Shown: positions 1 through 10,828 of the stretch, piece by piece
How the letters are laid out: each line of letters opens with the position of its first letter
Numbering within the stretch: position 1 is the first letter of the stretch
DNA from: Flabesymbios commensalis
Taxonomy: Eukaryota > Annelida > Polychaeta > Terebellida > Flabelligeridae
Direction of reading: 5' to 3'
DNA length: 64,000 nt
Assembly: GCA_964017125.1 (NCBI GenBank)
Contig: OZ024912.1
Coordinates: 78,341,769-78,405,768 of the forward strand
Program-made: the position numbers and the translations under genes
The notes under the pieces: model-generated
The model's database searches: none
What the model was told of the DNA's origin: nothing
The model's input: the letters and a program-made list of their open reading frames with translations, nothing else

Positions 1-192
1 AAATCTGCCCATTTTCCTTTTGTATTTTGTTTGTTTTCTGTGAGAAGTGAGGCAACAATGTCGTCTGGAAATTCCGGATTCCAGGAAGAATTAGTCTAAG
101 TGCAGGATAATGTGACACTAACAGATGGTGGTCTCTGATCTGCTAGGCTTAATCCCACGTAGACATGGTAAGTGTAGAACCAATTCCGGATT
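1..192. other. No gene seen
   Basis: I see no coding exon, RNA gene or repeat that I recognise here. The stretch leads directly into a hairpin element. Confidence 0.5.
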
Positions 193-264
193 AATGTTGG
201 GCCATCGTCGCAGACAATGGCTCAACATTCAACCAGCATTGAATAGCGCATTGTGCTTGCTGGA
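193..264 (+). repeat. Hairpin element, GTTGGGCCAGCG family (copy 1)
   Basis: Imperfect inverted arms AATGTTGGGCCATCG and its near complement surround a GCAGAC loop. The sequence ends in GCTTGCTGGA, the degenerate form of the TTTGCTGGG terminus seen in other copies. This dispersed, non-coding family has about twenty members in the window. Confidence 0.65.
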
Positions 265-569
265 CACCCACGCCTCCAATGCAACACGGATAACCTAAAT
301 CAGCGGCCTCTGATTGGCGGAGCTCTCCGCCAAACAGAGGTCGCGGATTTAAGTGAAAGTGTTCGTGATTAGTGATCAGAGCCGCCGGTCTGCATCAGCT
401 GACCCAGATCTGGTCACGATCTCCCTCAACCAATCATTAACTATAATAGTGGGTCAAAATAAACTAACGGAAAAGAACTAGATCGCACCCCACGCGGAAT
501 CGTGGAATCAGGCCAAGTGTCCAGCTAACCACACAGCTAGGGGTTTTGTCAAATTGAAAAAATAAAAAA
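265..569. other. No gene seen
   Basis: No exon or RNA gene recognised. A short imperfect palindrome around 300-350 (GCGGCCTCTGATTGGCGGAG facing CCGCCAAACAGAGGTCGCGG) may be the remains of another small foldback repeat. Confidence 0.4.
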
Positions 570-760
570 ATCCGGGAAAAAGGCGGAGGTGGGTGGGTGG
601 GTCAAGTTCCAGCTCGGATATGTTTAAATATATTTAGTTATTTTTTGTACATGTTTTAAAAAACATTGGATAGAGGGGTGGGTGTGGTCTGGCCAATTCG
701 ACTTTTCTCGGATTTTTAGATTTTTTTAACTTGACAGGACCGCTTAGTACTATAGTAAGT
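570..760 (+). repeat. Dispersed repeat, copy A
   Basis: Begins with a GGTGGGTGGGTC motif and contains TTTTTGTACATGTTTTAAAA and TGGTCTGGCCAAT before ending in a CTTGACAGGACC segment. The same order of motifs returns at 2720-2900, so this is an interspersed repeat of about 190 bp. The family is unknown and no coding potential is visible. The final ACTTGACAGGACCGCTTAG segment is also repeated near 1113-1165. Confidence 0.55.
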
Positions 761-1112
761 GAAGTAGCAAATTGAAATGTTTTAGTAAAATCCAAAGGTT
801 TTGATATCCAACTATTTTATCTGGAATTTATAATATTCAGCAATAAATACATGTGTCCTTACATTCTCAAAGGTGGATTTCAGCAAACAAATTGAAAGAT
901 TTTAAGCTCAAACACTGATCACGCAATATCGCGGTAAATATACGTTCAGTGGAACTGTCAGACAAAAACATATTCAGTTTTAGGAATAGTATTTTCTCAA
1001 AAACAAAGTTGTTGAGGAAACCCTCCTATTGGTATATCACACTTAAAGGCATCTGCATCTGCAGATAATTTGATTAATTCTAATTCACATATTGCGCACC
1101 ACAGTTTTTTAA

Positions 1113-1165
1113 CTTGACAAGACCGCTTAGTACTATAGTAAGTAAAGTAACCAATTGAAAAGTAG
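1113..1165 (+). repeat. Partial copy of the 730-780 segment
   Basis: CTTGACAAGACCGCTTAGTA and the following bases repeat 730-780 with few changes. It looks like a broken end of the same dispersed repeat. Confidence 0.5.
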
Positions 1166-1435
1166 CAAATTGATACAGTGACCGCCTCCTCGACCAATAA
1201 CATGATCCTTCTCTCTGCTGGGTGATACTCACCCAGAATTGGTACGGCATTAACCCGACGCCTTGTCCAATGTGCTGGTGGTAAATAGCAGCGACAGCGA
1301 CTTTTAAAGTCTTAATGGGATTATCCCAATATATACCATGTTGTTATTTACCTATTCATTTGTTCATGTTTTTTTATTGGGCAAATTAATACTTTTCTGT
1401 TTTGTTTTGCCAAGCAATCTTGGTTCTGCACATAC

Positions 1436-1693
1436 CTGGTGTTGATATCCCTTGCACTTCTCTCCACCACATGACGCTTGCTGTGCTATTCCCCGGCGCC
1501 GGCTCTGCACCCCTGTGGCCCCACAGCTCTCGGAACACTTGCCCCACTTGCTGAACGCCCCCCACCTGCAGTCCACCTTCTTACACCTTCTCCAGAACTT
1601 GCCGTGAACCAGCGCGTCAGTACCATAGTTGTGCGTCTCCATGACAACCACAAACAGCACTGCCAGCAGCATCAGTCTCACTATGGTCTGCAT
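1436..1693 (-). CDS. First coding exon of a secreted thrombospondin type-1 repeat protein
   Basis: Read on the minus strand, the exon starts at the ATG at 1693 and encodes 86 residues before a strong splice donor (CAG then GTATGT) at 1436/1435. Residues 1-18 are a hydrophobic signal peptide (MQTIVRLMLLAVLFVVV), followed by a short basic linker. From residue 42 comes a thrombospondin type-1 repeat: CRWGAFSKWGKCSESCG, then a basic SRRRG strand and the CGGEKC pair. This is the expected TSP1 order of an aromatic ladder, an SxxCG loop and paired cysteines. The first tryptophan of the usual WSxWS motif is Phe. The last TSP1 cysteines are absent, so the domain must finish in another exon. An upstream in-frame ATG at 1753 would add 20 residues before the signal peptide and is less likely. 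Such proteins are secreted or at the cell surface and act in matrix, guidance or innate-defence contexts; the exact family cannot be told from one exon. Confidence 0.7.
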
Positions 1694-1699
1694 GATGAA

Positions 1700-2160
1700 A
1701 GTCTGCAACATCACCAAACATAGAAACACTTGAAACGATAGTCTAATAGACATTATCCAGTCTTACTGTTTGTCCTTTAAATTTTTTAAAAATTATCAGA
1801 GAAGTGTACGTTAAATTTCTTAAATTGGCATTTATTCAATTGACAGAAAAAGAAAATTTTAAGAAATACTTTTGTAATTTAGCATCTGGTGCTCATCCCA
1901 CTACGAATGTTGAAATTAGGATTACCCTTTTCTCATTTCCATTAGAAAAGCTAAGATAATCTTTTTCAATAGTAATAAGAGAAAGTCAAGTTCATTTTAA
2001 TTTTAAAATTCTTAGTGGGATGGGGCCAAGATTTTTTTGTGGTTTTCTAAAGAACACTGTATATATTTTTTTATCAAATTCATTCAAAATAAATGGTAAA
2101 ATTTATTACATTGAAGCTGCTATAATTTATTTAATATGTCAGACACAGGTGTGTTTTACA
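1700..2160. other. AT-rich stretch upstream of the TSP1 exon
   Basis: It contains no recognised exon. By position it may hold the 5' UTR or promoter of the minus-strand TSP1 gene, but I cannot place a TATA box or start site with confidence. Confidence 0.3.
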
Positions 2161-2411
2161 TTATCCCTTGCAGCACGGGGATCGACTTTGTTAGATGTCA
2201 GAATCTGACCTCCATAGACGTCAGATTCTGACGTCTACAATCGATCCCCGCACTGACAGAGTAAAAATATGTATAATTCACGTAGACCCATATACCATAG
2301 TTATTCAAATGGAGCGGAAATAGCTAACTAAGACATTTATGGTGACATTCAATTGAGAATAACTTTGCTCTCTATGGTTTATATACATACATGTCAGGGC
2401 TTTAGGGTTAA
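2161..2411 (+). mobile_element. piggyBac-like MITE, copy 1
   Basis: The left end has a hairpin built on GATCGACTTT...GACGTCAGATTCTGACGTC...AATCGATCCCCGC. It is followed by the family body (TAGACCCATA, ATTCAAATG, GCTAACTAAGACATTTATG, CTCTATGGTTTATA) and the right end CAGGGCTTTAGGGTTAA. The terminal TTAA and CCCT ends are typical of piggyBac-type insertions. The element is non-coding. Confidence 0.6.
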
Positions 2412-2719
2412 GAAACCCTATATTAGGAATTAGGAATTGTTACAGCGACTCCCATCTCCAGTTGACATTACATGACTCTTATGACCGAGAGTAATATATT
2501 ACATTAGCAGATACTTAAATTGATTAGATGTGTCATTTTAACGAGTTTTATTTGAAATATGCCATTTTGTGAGCTTCACAAGTGTATATTGTAGTTACTT
2601 ACTTGGTTTTGTATAAGCAACAAGTAACTGCACTCTGACCTATCTCGAAGATTACATCACTGACTCCACACACTAATATTTGCGTATGAACGCATGGTTC
2701 TTGACAATCAGAGAAATAC
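2412..2719. other. No gene seen
   Basis: AT-rich sequence without recognised features, apart from a CAACAAGTAACTGCACT piece near 2618 that resembles the AGTAACTGCTTACTT hairpin family. Confidence 0.35.
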
Positions 2720-2900
2720 TCGGAAGTAGGTGGGTGGGTCGTGATTGTTTTTTTCTTTCGTTTTTTTTGTGTGGTTTGTCTTTTTGTACATGTTTTTTTT
2801 TAAAATGTGGATATTATGGTCTGGCCAATGCGAGTTTCTCTTTGAATTTTGTAAAACAATTGAGGTTAGCATGACAAGACCCATTACTACATGTGCTTCA
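2720..2900 (+). repeat. Dispersed repeat, copy B
   Basis: Shares GTAGGTGGGTGGGTC, CTTTTTGTACATGTTTTTT, TGGTCTGGCCAATGCGA and a CATGACAAGACCC end with 570-760 in the same order and spacing. Non-coding interspersed repeat of unknown family. Confidence 0.55.
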
Positions 2901-3462
2901 GTTTTTTTCAAGCATTATATAACCACGGAACTAATTACGACGTTCAGTTCGACTCATTGTTTACCATTTTGATTATTATTTCGTTAAATATATAAGTTAT
3001 GAATACATTGAGCCATCATAATTCGCATGGTTTTCAGTAATTTCCATTCGGCATTTGTTTAATCCAATATCAAATTATGTCAAACAAAGCAACAACAAAA
3101 CCTTCTCACAGCAGCGCATATGTGAAAACAGTAAACCCTTGATGTTTTTCTTTTTATATCAGAATAGAAACTTATACGTGGAGTTTTATATTTGCCATAT
3201 ATAATTAGGACACATAAGCGCATGTATCTTTGTATAAGCCTATAGTTACTATAACAACACAACCCCTGGAAATGGGCAGTTTCTGCCAGTAAACAGCGCC
3301 TGATTACAGAGAGAGAAGGGGGCTGTCCTGAGCGACATCTAAGTGTGCAGAATCAAGTATCTGGTTACGTATTCCTTATTAGCGTTTGAATAGGTAGCTA
3401 TCACTTGTATGTTAAAAGGTCATTATGATAACACACAAAAATCTAAAATTCGGTCGATCACG
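2901..3462. other. No gene seen
   Basis: AT-rich intergenic or intronic DNA. No exon, RNA gene or repeat was recognised. Confidence 0.4.
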
Positions 3463-3527
3463 GCAAACGTGTCCAAAGACGTTAGATTCTGATTTCTAAA
3501 GTCGATCCTCGCGCTGAAAAGGTTAAT
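3463..3527 (+). mobile_element. piggyBac-like MITE, terminal fragment
   Basis: The hairpin end only: AGACGTTAGATTCTGAT, then TAAAGTCGATCCTCGCGCTG and AAAAGGTTAA. The terminal TTAA is kept and the body is missing. Confidence 0.5.
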
Positions 3528-4258
3528 TATTACCGTCAGTTGGCGCCCCTATTGCAAATTGCGTTATTGCGCTCAGCCTATTAAATAACAATCAATGATT
3601 ATTATAAATTATGCAGCACTTCTTATTGGAGTGCATGGTACAAAGTTGTGGACCAGTGGAATTAACGAACACCATTGCCTCCTTAAACCACTGTTGTTTC
3701 TACTCTGTTTTAGATGAGCTTTAGATTAACATGATTAGGGCCGCTCATTACCATACAAAAAACATGTGTTTTTTTACTTTCGCGCTCATTAGATTGTTGC
3801 CGATTTAGAAAAAACAGTTCATTTCAGGGGATAAAAAAACATTTATCCAGCTTTGTTTTTAGACATTTGTTTGTCGCCCTCATTAACTTTTCTAGAGATT
3901 TGTCCAATATTTTCATTAACTTTTTCTAAATATAGGTTCAATGTTTTTTTATAAATGTTTTTTATCGCCTCCCTTATTATATTCTAAATTTCATTTGATA
4001 TCATCTAAAACCACCGAGAAAAACCACAGTTATAATGCCTCCCAGGGTTGTTTACTTCTCTTTTTTCTCTCTTTCTCCCACAAAACCAGTGCCCCGCCCC
4101 ATGAAATTGTCGAGCTCAGGGAATCATACAAAAACACAATGCAACTATTGCTATTCGGCTTAGCCTTGACGCTAAACCATGGAGGTGTTTGTGTCTAACT
4201 CAGCCTTCACTGCCACAGGAAGCGACAACAAAGTAGTCATGAAGCGCCACTCAATGCG
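3528..4258. other. No gene seen
   Basis: T-rich sequence around 3760-4080 with no recognised exon. A weak open frame at 3941-4198 has low-complexity content and no supporting signals. Confidence 0.4.
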
Positions 4259-4293
4259 TGTCTAAGGCTGACACGCTGGGCCAGCCTTAGACA
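4259..4293 (+). repeat. Short perfect hairpin, variant of the GGGCCAGC family
   Basis: Arms TGTCTAAGGCTG and CAGCCTTAGACA are perfectly complementary around an ACACGCTGGGC loop. The flanks (GCGCCACTCAATG before, ATGCATTT after) match those of the insert at 4863-4935, so the two are copies of one subfamily. Confidence 0.55.
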
Positions 4294-4561
4294 TGCATTT
4301 AGTCATAGGTATCATGTGAGCTGGCGGCGCGGCGATAGATTACCGGCCCTATTTGTCTGATCATATTCTTGCTAAGAATAACTCAGGAATCAGTATAATT
4401 TCGTAGCCATCATTTCGAGACAGCCCGCCACGCAGACACACCGTAATTACATGCAATTCACACCCACTTCCTGAGTGCTGGGTGCGAACGGTCTATTTCT
4501 GTGCCATTTAATGAGTGCATTGGGAGAAAAACAAATCCAGTGGACAAATAATATACTCATG

Positions 4562-4633
4562 ATATGTTGACATAATGTTGGCTTGATGCTGACCCACCGT
4601 CAAACACTGTGGGCCAAAATTAAACCAACATGT
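4562..4633 (+). repeat. Hairpin element, GTTGGGCCAGCG family (degenerate copy)
   Basis: CATAATGTTGGCTTGATGCTG faces CTGTGGGCCAAAATTAAACC across a short loop. The arms are decayed but keep the family order. Confidence 0.4.
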
Positions 4634-4672
4634 GTCGTAGAGAAAAATGAAATAAAATGAGTGACGTAAAAC

Positions 4673-5029
4673 AGACCACCTTTAAGCACATATATGCTAA
4701 ACTGGGCCAGGAGAATATCCTGAGGATGATGGGATGAATGAGGTGACATTGCCTTCTAGACATAGGGCTCTCTCCCGGGCGGTCTGAGGCCAAACACGCT
4801 ACCTCTCGGTCACGGCAGCTCCTCGCAATATTGAATCTTTACGTTTTGCTTCTTTGAAACTTGACATCAAAGCAGCAGCGAAACGCTACTCAATGAATGA
4901 CTAAGGTTGGACCAGCGTCGTAGACATCATTTTGTTGCTTTGAAACTTGAACGCCAGAGTGGGGCTCGAACCCGTGATCGCCAACTTTCCAAGCAGGCAG
5001 ATTTAACCACTGCACCAGGACCCCTGCCA
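4673..5029 (-). mobile_element. tRNA-derived SINE, copy 1 (interrupted)
   Basis: Read on the minus strand it begins with CCTGGTGCAGTGGTTAAAT (RNA polymerase III A box) and GCCTGCTTGGAAAG. CACGGGTTCGAGCCCCAC follows (B box), then the family body and the 3' part (ATTCATCCCATC, TTTAGCATATATGTGC). A block of about 70 bp at 4863-4935, absent from the other copies, splits the body. It is flanked by a repeated stretch close to TTTGCTTCTTTGAAACTTGA, which resembles a target duplication around a later insertion. Confidence 0.75.
4863..4935 (+). repeat. Hairpin-family insert inside SINE copy 1
   Basis: Contains AAGGTTGGACCAGCGTCGTAGACATC and so belongs to the GGCCAGCGTCGTAGAC group. Near-identical sequences of about 20 bp lie on both sides, which fits either insertion with target duplication or a local tandem duplication. 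Confidence 0.45.
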
Positions 5030-5446
5030 CCGTGCCGCAGATAGTTGCTCACCATTGACCCAATGCTCGATCCAGGTTTTTTTGAAATTGTGGCAAACTT
5101 TGAAAGTATGATTTTCTTGCTTGACACTCTCACTAGGCTTTAACAGCGAGAGTGAAGTACTGATCACTTTAGAAACAAACTCTCTAATGTTACAAATCTA
5201 CGCTAATTGAATGAATATTGTAACAAGGTTTATCTACAATTGTAACAAAAACAAATCATTTGTAGAATCATCAAGATTTCCCTGTCATTTGTTCTACCAT
5301 TAAGGTCATGAATATTGTAAACAGTGGGAAACCGCTTTATACACAAACTGGGTGTGATCGCGGAGAACTGACCATGGCAAACAACAAACCAACAAGGAAC
5401 GTTGTTCTAATTCTAGGATCTTTGAGCGCATATATTACAACACAAC
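5030..5446. other. No gene seen
   Basis: No exon or known repeat recognised. Confidence 0.4.
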
Positions 5447-5620
5447 CCTCAAAGCGCTGAAATATACTTGTAGTAACCATAGAGACCAAAGTGGTTTTTC
5501 CATTTAAAGTCATCATAACTGTCTTAATCAGCTCTTTCTGCTTCATTTGAATATGGGTCTGCGATCATTATATATTTTTTATTTCTTTCACTTTCACTTT
5601 CAGACGCGCTGAATGAAAGC
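5447..5620 (-). mobile_element. piggyBac-like MITE, copy 2 (diverged)
   Basis: Starts at AACCCTCAAAGCGCTGAAAT and carries the family body in inverted order (CATAGAGACCAAAG, AGTCATCATAACTGTCTTA, CTCTTTCTGCTTCATTTGAA, TGGGTCTGCG). It ends near CAGACGCGCTGAATGAAAG, where the internal hairpin is missing. Confidence 0.55.
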
Positions 5621-5711
5621 GCTCATATAAATGGAAATTTGCTTGCAAATACTTTAAACGACCTATACATGTGGGTCCCGGTAACCTGTAGCGGGAAGAA
5701 AAAGCTGTGCT

Positions 5712-6706
5712 AGAAAAGAACAAGGCGATATACTGGTATAGGGCGCTAAAAAACGTCTGGGGAAGAACAAGGCGATATGCTGGTATACAGCGTTAAAAAA
5801 CGTCTGGGGAAGAACAAGGCGATATGCTGGAATACGGCGCTAAAAAACGTCTCGGGAAGAACAAGGCGATATGCTGGTATACGGCGCTAAAAAACGTCTG
5901 GGGAAGAACAAGGCGATATGCTGGAATACGGCGCTGAAAAACGTCTGGGGAAGAACAAGGCGATATGCTGGAATACGGCGCTAAAAAACGTCTCGGGAAG
6001 AACAAGGCGATATGCTGGTATACGGCGCTAAAAAACGTCTGGGGAAGAACAAGGCGATATGCTGGAATACGGCGCTAAAAAACGTCTGGGGAAGAACAAG
6101 GCGATATGCTGATATACGGCGCTAAAAAACGTCTGGGAAAGAACAAGGCGATATGCTGGTATACGGCGCTAAAAAACGTCTGGGGAAGAACAAGGCGATA
6201 TGCTGGTATACGGCGCTAAAAAACGTCTGGGGAAGAACAAGGCGATATGCTGGTATACGGCGCTAAAAAACGTCTGGGAAAGAACAAGGCGATATGCTGG
6301 TATACAGCGCTAAAAAACGTCTGGGGAAGAACAAGGCGATATACTGGTATACGGCGCTAAAAAACGTCTGGAGAAGAACAAGGCGATATGCTGGAATACG
6401 GCGCTAAAAAACGTCTGGGTAAGAACAAGGCGATATGCTGGAATACGGCGCTAAAAAACGTCTGGGAAAGAACAAGGCGATATGCTGGTATACGGCGCTA
6501 AAAAACGTCTGGGGAAGAACAAGGCGATATGCTGGTATACGGCGCTAAAAAACGTCTGGGGAAGAACAAGGCGATATGCTGGTATACGGCGCTAAAAAAC
6601 CTCTGGGGAAGAACAAGGTGATATGCTGGAATACGGCGCTAAAAAACGTCTGGGGAAGAACAAGGTGATATGCTGGTATACGGCGCTAAAAGACGTCTGG
6701 GAAAGA
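5712..6706 (+). repeat. 47 bp tandem array, about 21 copies
   Basis: The unit reads GGGGAAGAACAAGGCGATATGCTGGTATACGGCGCTAAAAAACGTCT, reported here by its key parts GAACAAGGCGATATGCTGG, TATACGGCGC and AAAAAACGTCT. Copies differ by point changes (TGGTATAC or TGGAATAC; GGGG or GGAA), some shared by neighbouring copies, as expected of higher-order amplification. Since 47 is not a multiple of 3, the open frames inside are by-products. Confidence 0.95.
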
Positions 6707-7168
6707 GAAACACGGCGTGAGTAAAGGGGGAAAGTCGGCGCTAATAAAAAGCCACGCCACCGTATTGGAAAAGCAACGCGTTTTCGAAAGTTCTCAATGC
6801 AACCTAGCCATTAAAATCAGTGGAAAGCAAGTTCGTTTTGTAACGTTAGTTCAGATCACAAATATACGAATTTCTTGGCTTACCATTGCCAAGCTTACTC
6901 ACCTTGATCAAGCCGCTCAAGTACAGAACTAGTTACAGCCTGTTTTAAATTCAGTGTGACCAAACCACGGACTCCTCCAGCTATTTAAAGAGCCCTTCAG
7001 ACCCACTTTAATAGCGGAGTGACCTTCGTAGGCTGTTAAATCAACCAGGGGTTCTCTGGATTTCAGTGTAGGCGTCGGGCGGGGTTTTCAAAGTCCAGGT
7101 CGCATGGTGTGTGTGTGGTAGTAAAGGTGTCCACAGCGAAGTATCCACTCATGCTACAGCAAAAACGA
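6707..7168. other. No gene seen
   Basis: Unique-looking sequence with an open frame at 6717-6932 that has no recognisable domain. No splice or polyadenylation context supports it. Confidence 0.35.
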
Positions 7169-7227
7169 GATACTGGTTAAATGTTGGGCCAGCGCTGCAA
7201 ACGCTGGCCCAACATTAAACCAGTATC
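7169..7227 (+). repeat. Hairpin element, GTTGGGCCAGCG family (best-preserved copy)
   Basis: Two 26 bp arms, starting GATACTGGTTAAATGTTGGG and ending ACATTAAACCAGTATC, pair with a single mismatch around a 7-base loop (CTGCAAA). It is the cleanest copy of the family in the window. Confidence 0.8.
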
Positions 7228-7395
7228 ATGTCAGATGCCACATTTGCTGAGTATACAGCCAAGAAGTCTGTTGCTCAATCGTGAAGTGCCCACCACAAAT
7301 ACATAGGCCTATTCTGGTGTGTCAATCGATTGTATCGTTACTATCCTGATTTCAAAAGACAAAAGGATATTTATTTCAAGATTATTCGAAATGCT

Positions 7396-7534
7396 CAATA
7401 ACTCACTCACTCACTCACTCACTCACTCACTCACTCACTCACTCACTCACTCACTCACTCACTCACTCACTCACTCACTCACTCACTCACTCACTCACTC
7501 ACTCACTCACTCACTCACTCACTCACTCACTCAG
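7396..7534 (+). repeat. (ACTC)n microsatellite
   Basis: About 34 uninterrupted ACTC units. The frame reading SLTH repeats is a by-product. Confidence 0.97.
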
Positions 7535-7705
7535 CGGTGTATGCCGCATGTAGCTATCTTAATTGTCTCTTAATTTGCACAACCCAAGTTAACTGTGTAA
7601 GAACTTTGATGATTTAAATTTGGTTGATTATTTTAACGGATAGAATTACATTTGCTCATTTTTTGTATTGAAGTTCCATTAGAAGTGCATTTGTTTCTCA
7701 TGTCA

Positions 7706-8056
7706 TAGAGCGTTCATACGAGGCGTCCACCCCCGCAGCCGCATCCGTTTTCCGTTGGCCATCAAAATCGAATCCAGCTAGATTACATTGTGCATTCACA
7801 CGGTTCCGCGCCAGCTTCCGCAACCGCACAGTTTGATCCGGGACAGAATTTGACGGACAACGAACAGCAGTGAAGATGGGAAGTCTATATTAAATGATGT
7901 AATAAAAATGAGTTGGTGTTTTCTTTGTAAATCTGAGGTCCCATTATGTAGGCATTACATAGACATACAAATGACGGATGGCGTGTGAATGAACAGAACG
8001 GACGACGGATAGCGGACAACGGTTGCGGATGCGGACGGCCAATGTGAACGCCCCTG
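7706..8056. mobile_element. hAT-like MITE
   Basis: The left end (AGAGCGTTCATACGAGGCGT, then CCGCAGCCGCATCCG) and the right end (CGGTTGCGGATGCGGACGG, CCAATGTGAACGCCCCTG) are inverted with mismatches. A CAGGGGCGTTC-type terminus and GC-rich subterminal hairpins are typical of short non-autonomous hAT elements. I do not see a clear 8 bp target duplication. The interior has no transposase. Confidence 0.5.
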
Positions 8057-8911
8057 GATACTTTGTAAAGCGGACTTTTTATAAAACCTTTTTCTGATAA
8101 ATTTTTCATTCATTTGAAACAGGAATTGCTAGGGCAATATCCATTTTTAAAAGACGAAAAAACATTCGATTAATGAGATTTTTTTTTTACCTTTCAGCAC
8201 TGCAATTTTTAAGTTAAGACCGGGACTATCATGGCAAAATTAATGTGATAAAATGACGAAAAATAATACTTTTGGAAAATTTGAAATGTTTGAATAGACA
8301 AATGTTATTGTTACACAATCAGTGAGATTAGTGTGCAGTTAGAAATTTGTTGTGAATAATTAACTTTATTTTTATCAATATATTTATCAAGAGAGAGCTT
8401 TGTGAAATATACATTTCAGTCGACAGGGCGTAATAAAGTGTCTATGGGCGTATCCTTATTTGGTATAGCCAGGGATTTATAGTAGCATGTTTAAACATCG
8501 TATAAAAGCTATAAATATTATTGTTTGGAGTAGTGTTGTATTGGCGGTGATATACTGATCGACAAATTTCCCCTTCCAAACTGTATTATAACACTTGAAT
8601 TTACAGCTCCGTCTAATCATTTTATTTTAATCTACTTGATTGCACCCCAGCAGGCACAATACATCGATCTAATGAAGGGATACTGTTGATGGGATCATCA
8701 TCCGTCTACGACGCTGGCCTGAATTAAAATATATTTATTTAATAAAACTTATTTCTAGAGGGTGGGCATTATTAGCAGTCTAGATATTTTTCTTATCTAC
8801 AATATGTCGCATACGATAAATGTCACTCATTGGAGCGACACTCAACATCCGATGACTGGGATCAATATGAACGTTCGGTCTCTGTGCAACCTTTTATTTT
8901 ATTACACTTTC
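8057..8911. other. No gene seen
   Basis: AT-rich DNA. A weak, degenerate piece of the GTTGGGCCAGCG hairpin family may lie at 8690-8735 (CGTCTACGACGCTGGCCTGA). Otherwise nothing is recognised. Confidence 0.35.
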
Positions 8912-9962
8912 TATAAACAATGTGATCCAACCCGCTAAACAATGTGATCCAACCTGATAAACAATGTGATCTAACTTAATAAACAATGTGACCTGACCTG
9001 ATAAACAATGTGATCTAACCTGATAAACAATGTGATCTAACCTGATAAACAATGTGATCTAACCTGATTAACAATGTGATCTAACATGATAAACAATGTG
9101 ATCTAACCTGATTAACAATGTGATCTAACATGATAAACAATGTGATCTAACATGATAAACAATGTGATCTAACATGATAAACAATGTGATCTAACCTGAT
9201 AAACAATGCGATCCAACCCGATATACAATGTGATCTAACCTGATAAACAATGTGATCTAACCTGATAAACAATGTGATCTAACCTGATAAACAATGTGAT
9301 CTAACCTGATAAACAATGTGATCTAACCTGATAAGCAATATATTCTAACCTGATAAACAATGTGATCTAACCTGATAAACAATGTGATCCAACCTGATAA
9401 ACAATGTGATCTAAACTGATAAACAATGTGATCTAACCTGATAAACAATGTGATCTAACCTGATAAACAATGTGATCTAACCTGATATACAATGTGATCT
9501 AACCTGATAAACAATGTAATCTAACCTGATAAACAATGTGATCTAACCTGATAAACAATGTGATCTGACATGATAAACAATAAACAATGTGACCTGACCT
9601 GATATACAATGCGATCTAACCATATAAACAATATAATCTAACCTGATAAACAATGTGATCTAACCTGATAAACAATGTGATCTAACCTGATAAACAATGT
9701 GATCTAACCTGATAAACAATGTGATCCAACCTGATAAACAATGTGACCTAAACTGATAAACAATGTGATCTAACCTGATAAACTATGTGATCTAACCTGA
9801 TAAACAATGTGATCTAAACTGATAAGCAATATGATCCATCCTGATAAACAATGTGATCTAAACTGAAATACAATGTGATCTAAATTGATAAACAATGTGA
9901 TCTAAAATGACATTTAAACTAATATAAAATGTGATCTAAGCTGACATACAATGTGATCTAAA
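8912..9962 (+). repeat. 22 bp tandem array, about 47 copies
   Basis: The unit is ACAATGTGATCTAACCTGATAA. The middle copies are near identical and both ends are more diverged (AACTGATAA, AAATTGATAA), the usual pattern of unequal exchange. Every unit carries a GATAA motif. Confidence 0.95.
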
Positions 9963-9987
9963 TTTTGCAAAATCTAAGTAATTTTCA

Positions 9988-10034
9988 GTCTCTTGAAGTT
10001 GTGGATCGCTGCAGCGAGGCACAACTTCAAGAGA
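9988..10034 (+). repeat. Hairpin element, CTTGAAGTTGTG family (copy 1)
   Basis: Perfect 16 bp arms GTCTCTTGAAGTTGTG and CACAACTTCAAGAGAC surround a loop based on GATCGCTGCAGCGAGG. Three more copies are at 15219, 16902 and 49813. Confidence 0.75.
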
Positions 10035-10398
10035 CCAACATTTTATATCTCAGAGTTATCGGGGCTAATTTTCACTGAGATAATGGAGACGGTCATCTCG
10101 TCGCCTTATCACTTCTGTTTGCGACATCAGATTTCAGACGAATTTAACTAGACAGTCAGCGAGAGACTGAACAACCTGCAGCGACATTAATGGACTGAAC
10201 CTTGACAGTAAACATGACACCACATAGTCCGTGCTGGGGTTCAATGCATACGGTCTATTTTGGGCTGTCATGTGACCTTGTCGTTTCTAACTGAAGCGAA
10301 GTCGACATCCCATAATTACACTGAAGACCCCAAGCTACGGAAGCGGGATCCCATTCTGTCGGAACCTGCTCGACGGTAATCAGACACAGCTATATGCC
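10035..10398. other. No gene seen
   Basis: No exon or RNA gene recognised. Confidence 0.35.
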
Positions 10399-10710
10399 GT
10401 GTGGAAGCAAGAAACAGTAAATGCTCACTTAACAAGTGACAAGTTACTACTGTTTGTCTCAACAGTGACAAATTGCAGTAACTGTTCACTTCATAACAAA
10501 CTGTTGTTATCCTTTGCAATGATAACAGTAACTACCTACTTGAAAAGTCACTATTTACTAAAATCTGAACACAATTTGCTGGAAATCTTGACTTCAAAAG
10601 TCTGCTTATACAGATATTTTTCTTAGCTTTACTGCCGAGCAAAGAGAAACAGCAGTAATTGCTTACTTTTAAAGTAATCAGCTACTGTTGCTTGTCGTAG
10701 AGCTGCATAA
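10399..10710 (+). repeat. AGTAACTGCTTACTT hairpin-family cluster
   Basis: Several inverted and direct pieces of one motif occur here: AGTAAATGCTCACTTAACAAG, GCAGTAACTGTTCACTT, CAGTAACTACCTACTTG, and CAGCAGTAATTGCTTACTT followed by TAAAGTAATCAGCTACTG. The last pair forms a stem. Related pieces lie at 12232-12300, 15548-15680 and 61230-61290. Confidence 0.5.
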
Positions 10711-10828
10711 TTCTCTTGCGCCATCGAGTACTGACATACTGGCAGCCGTGTATAGGTGAACGGCAGTAACGGCCTAATATTAAAAAAATATATTTTCCAA
10801 TCCATTCCTGAACATTCACTATTGTTTA

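Noticed and set aside
1478-1723. 81-codon plus-strand frame
   Set aside because: It is the antisense of the TSP1 exon, which has a signal peptide, cysteine pattern and splice donor.
7319-7573. 84-codon frame with SLTH repeats
   Set aside because: It is the ACTC microsatellite read in frame.
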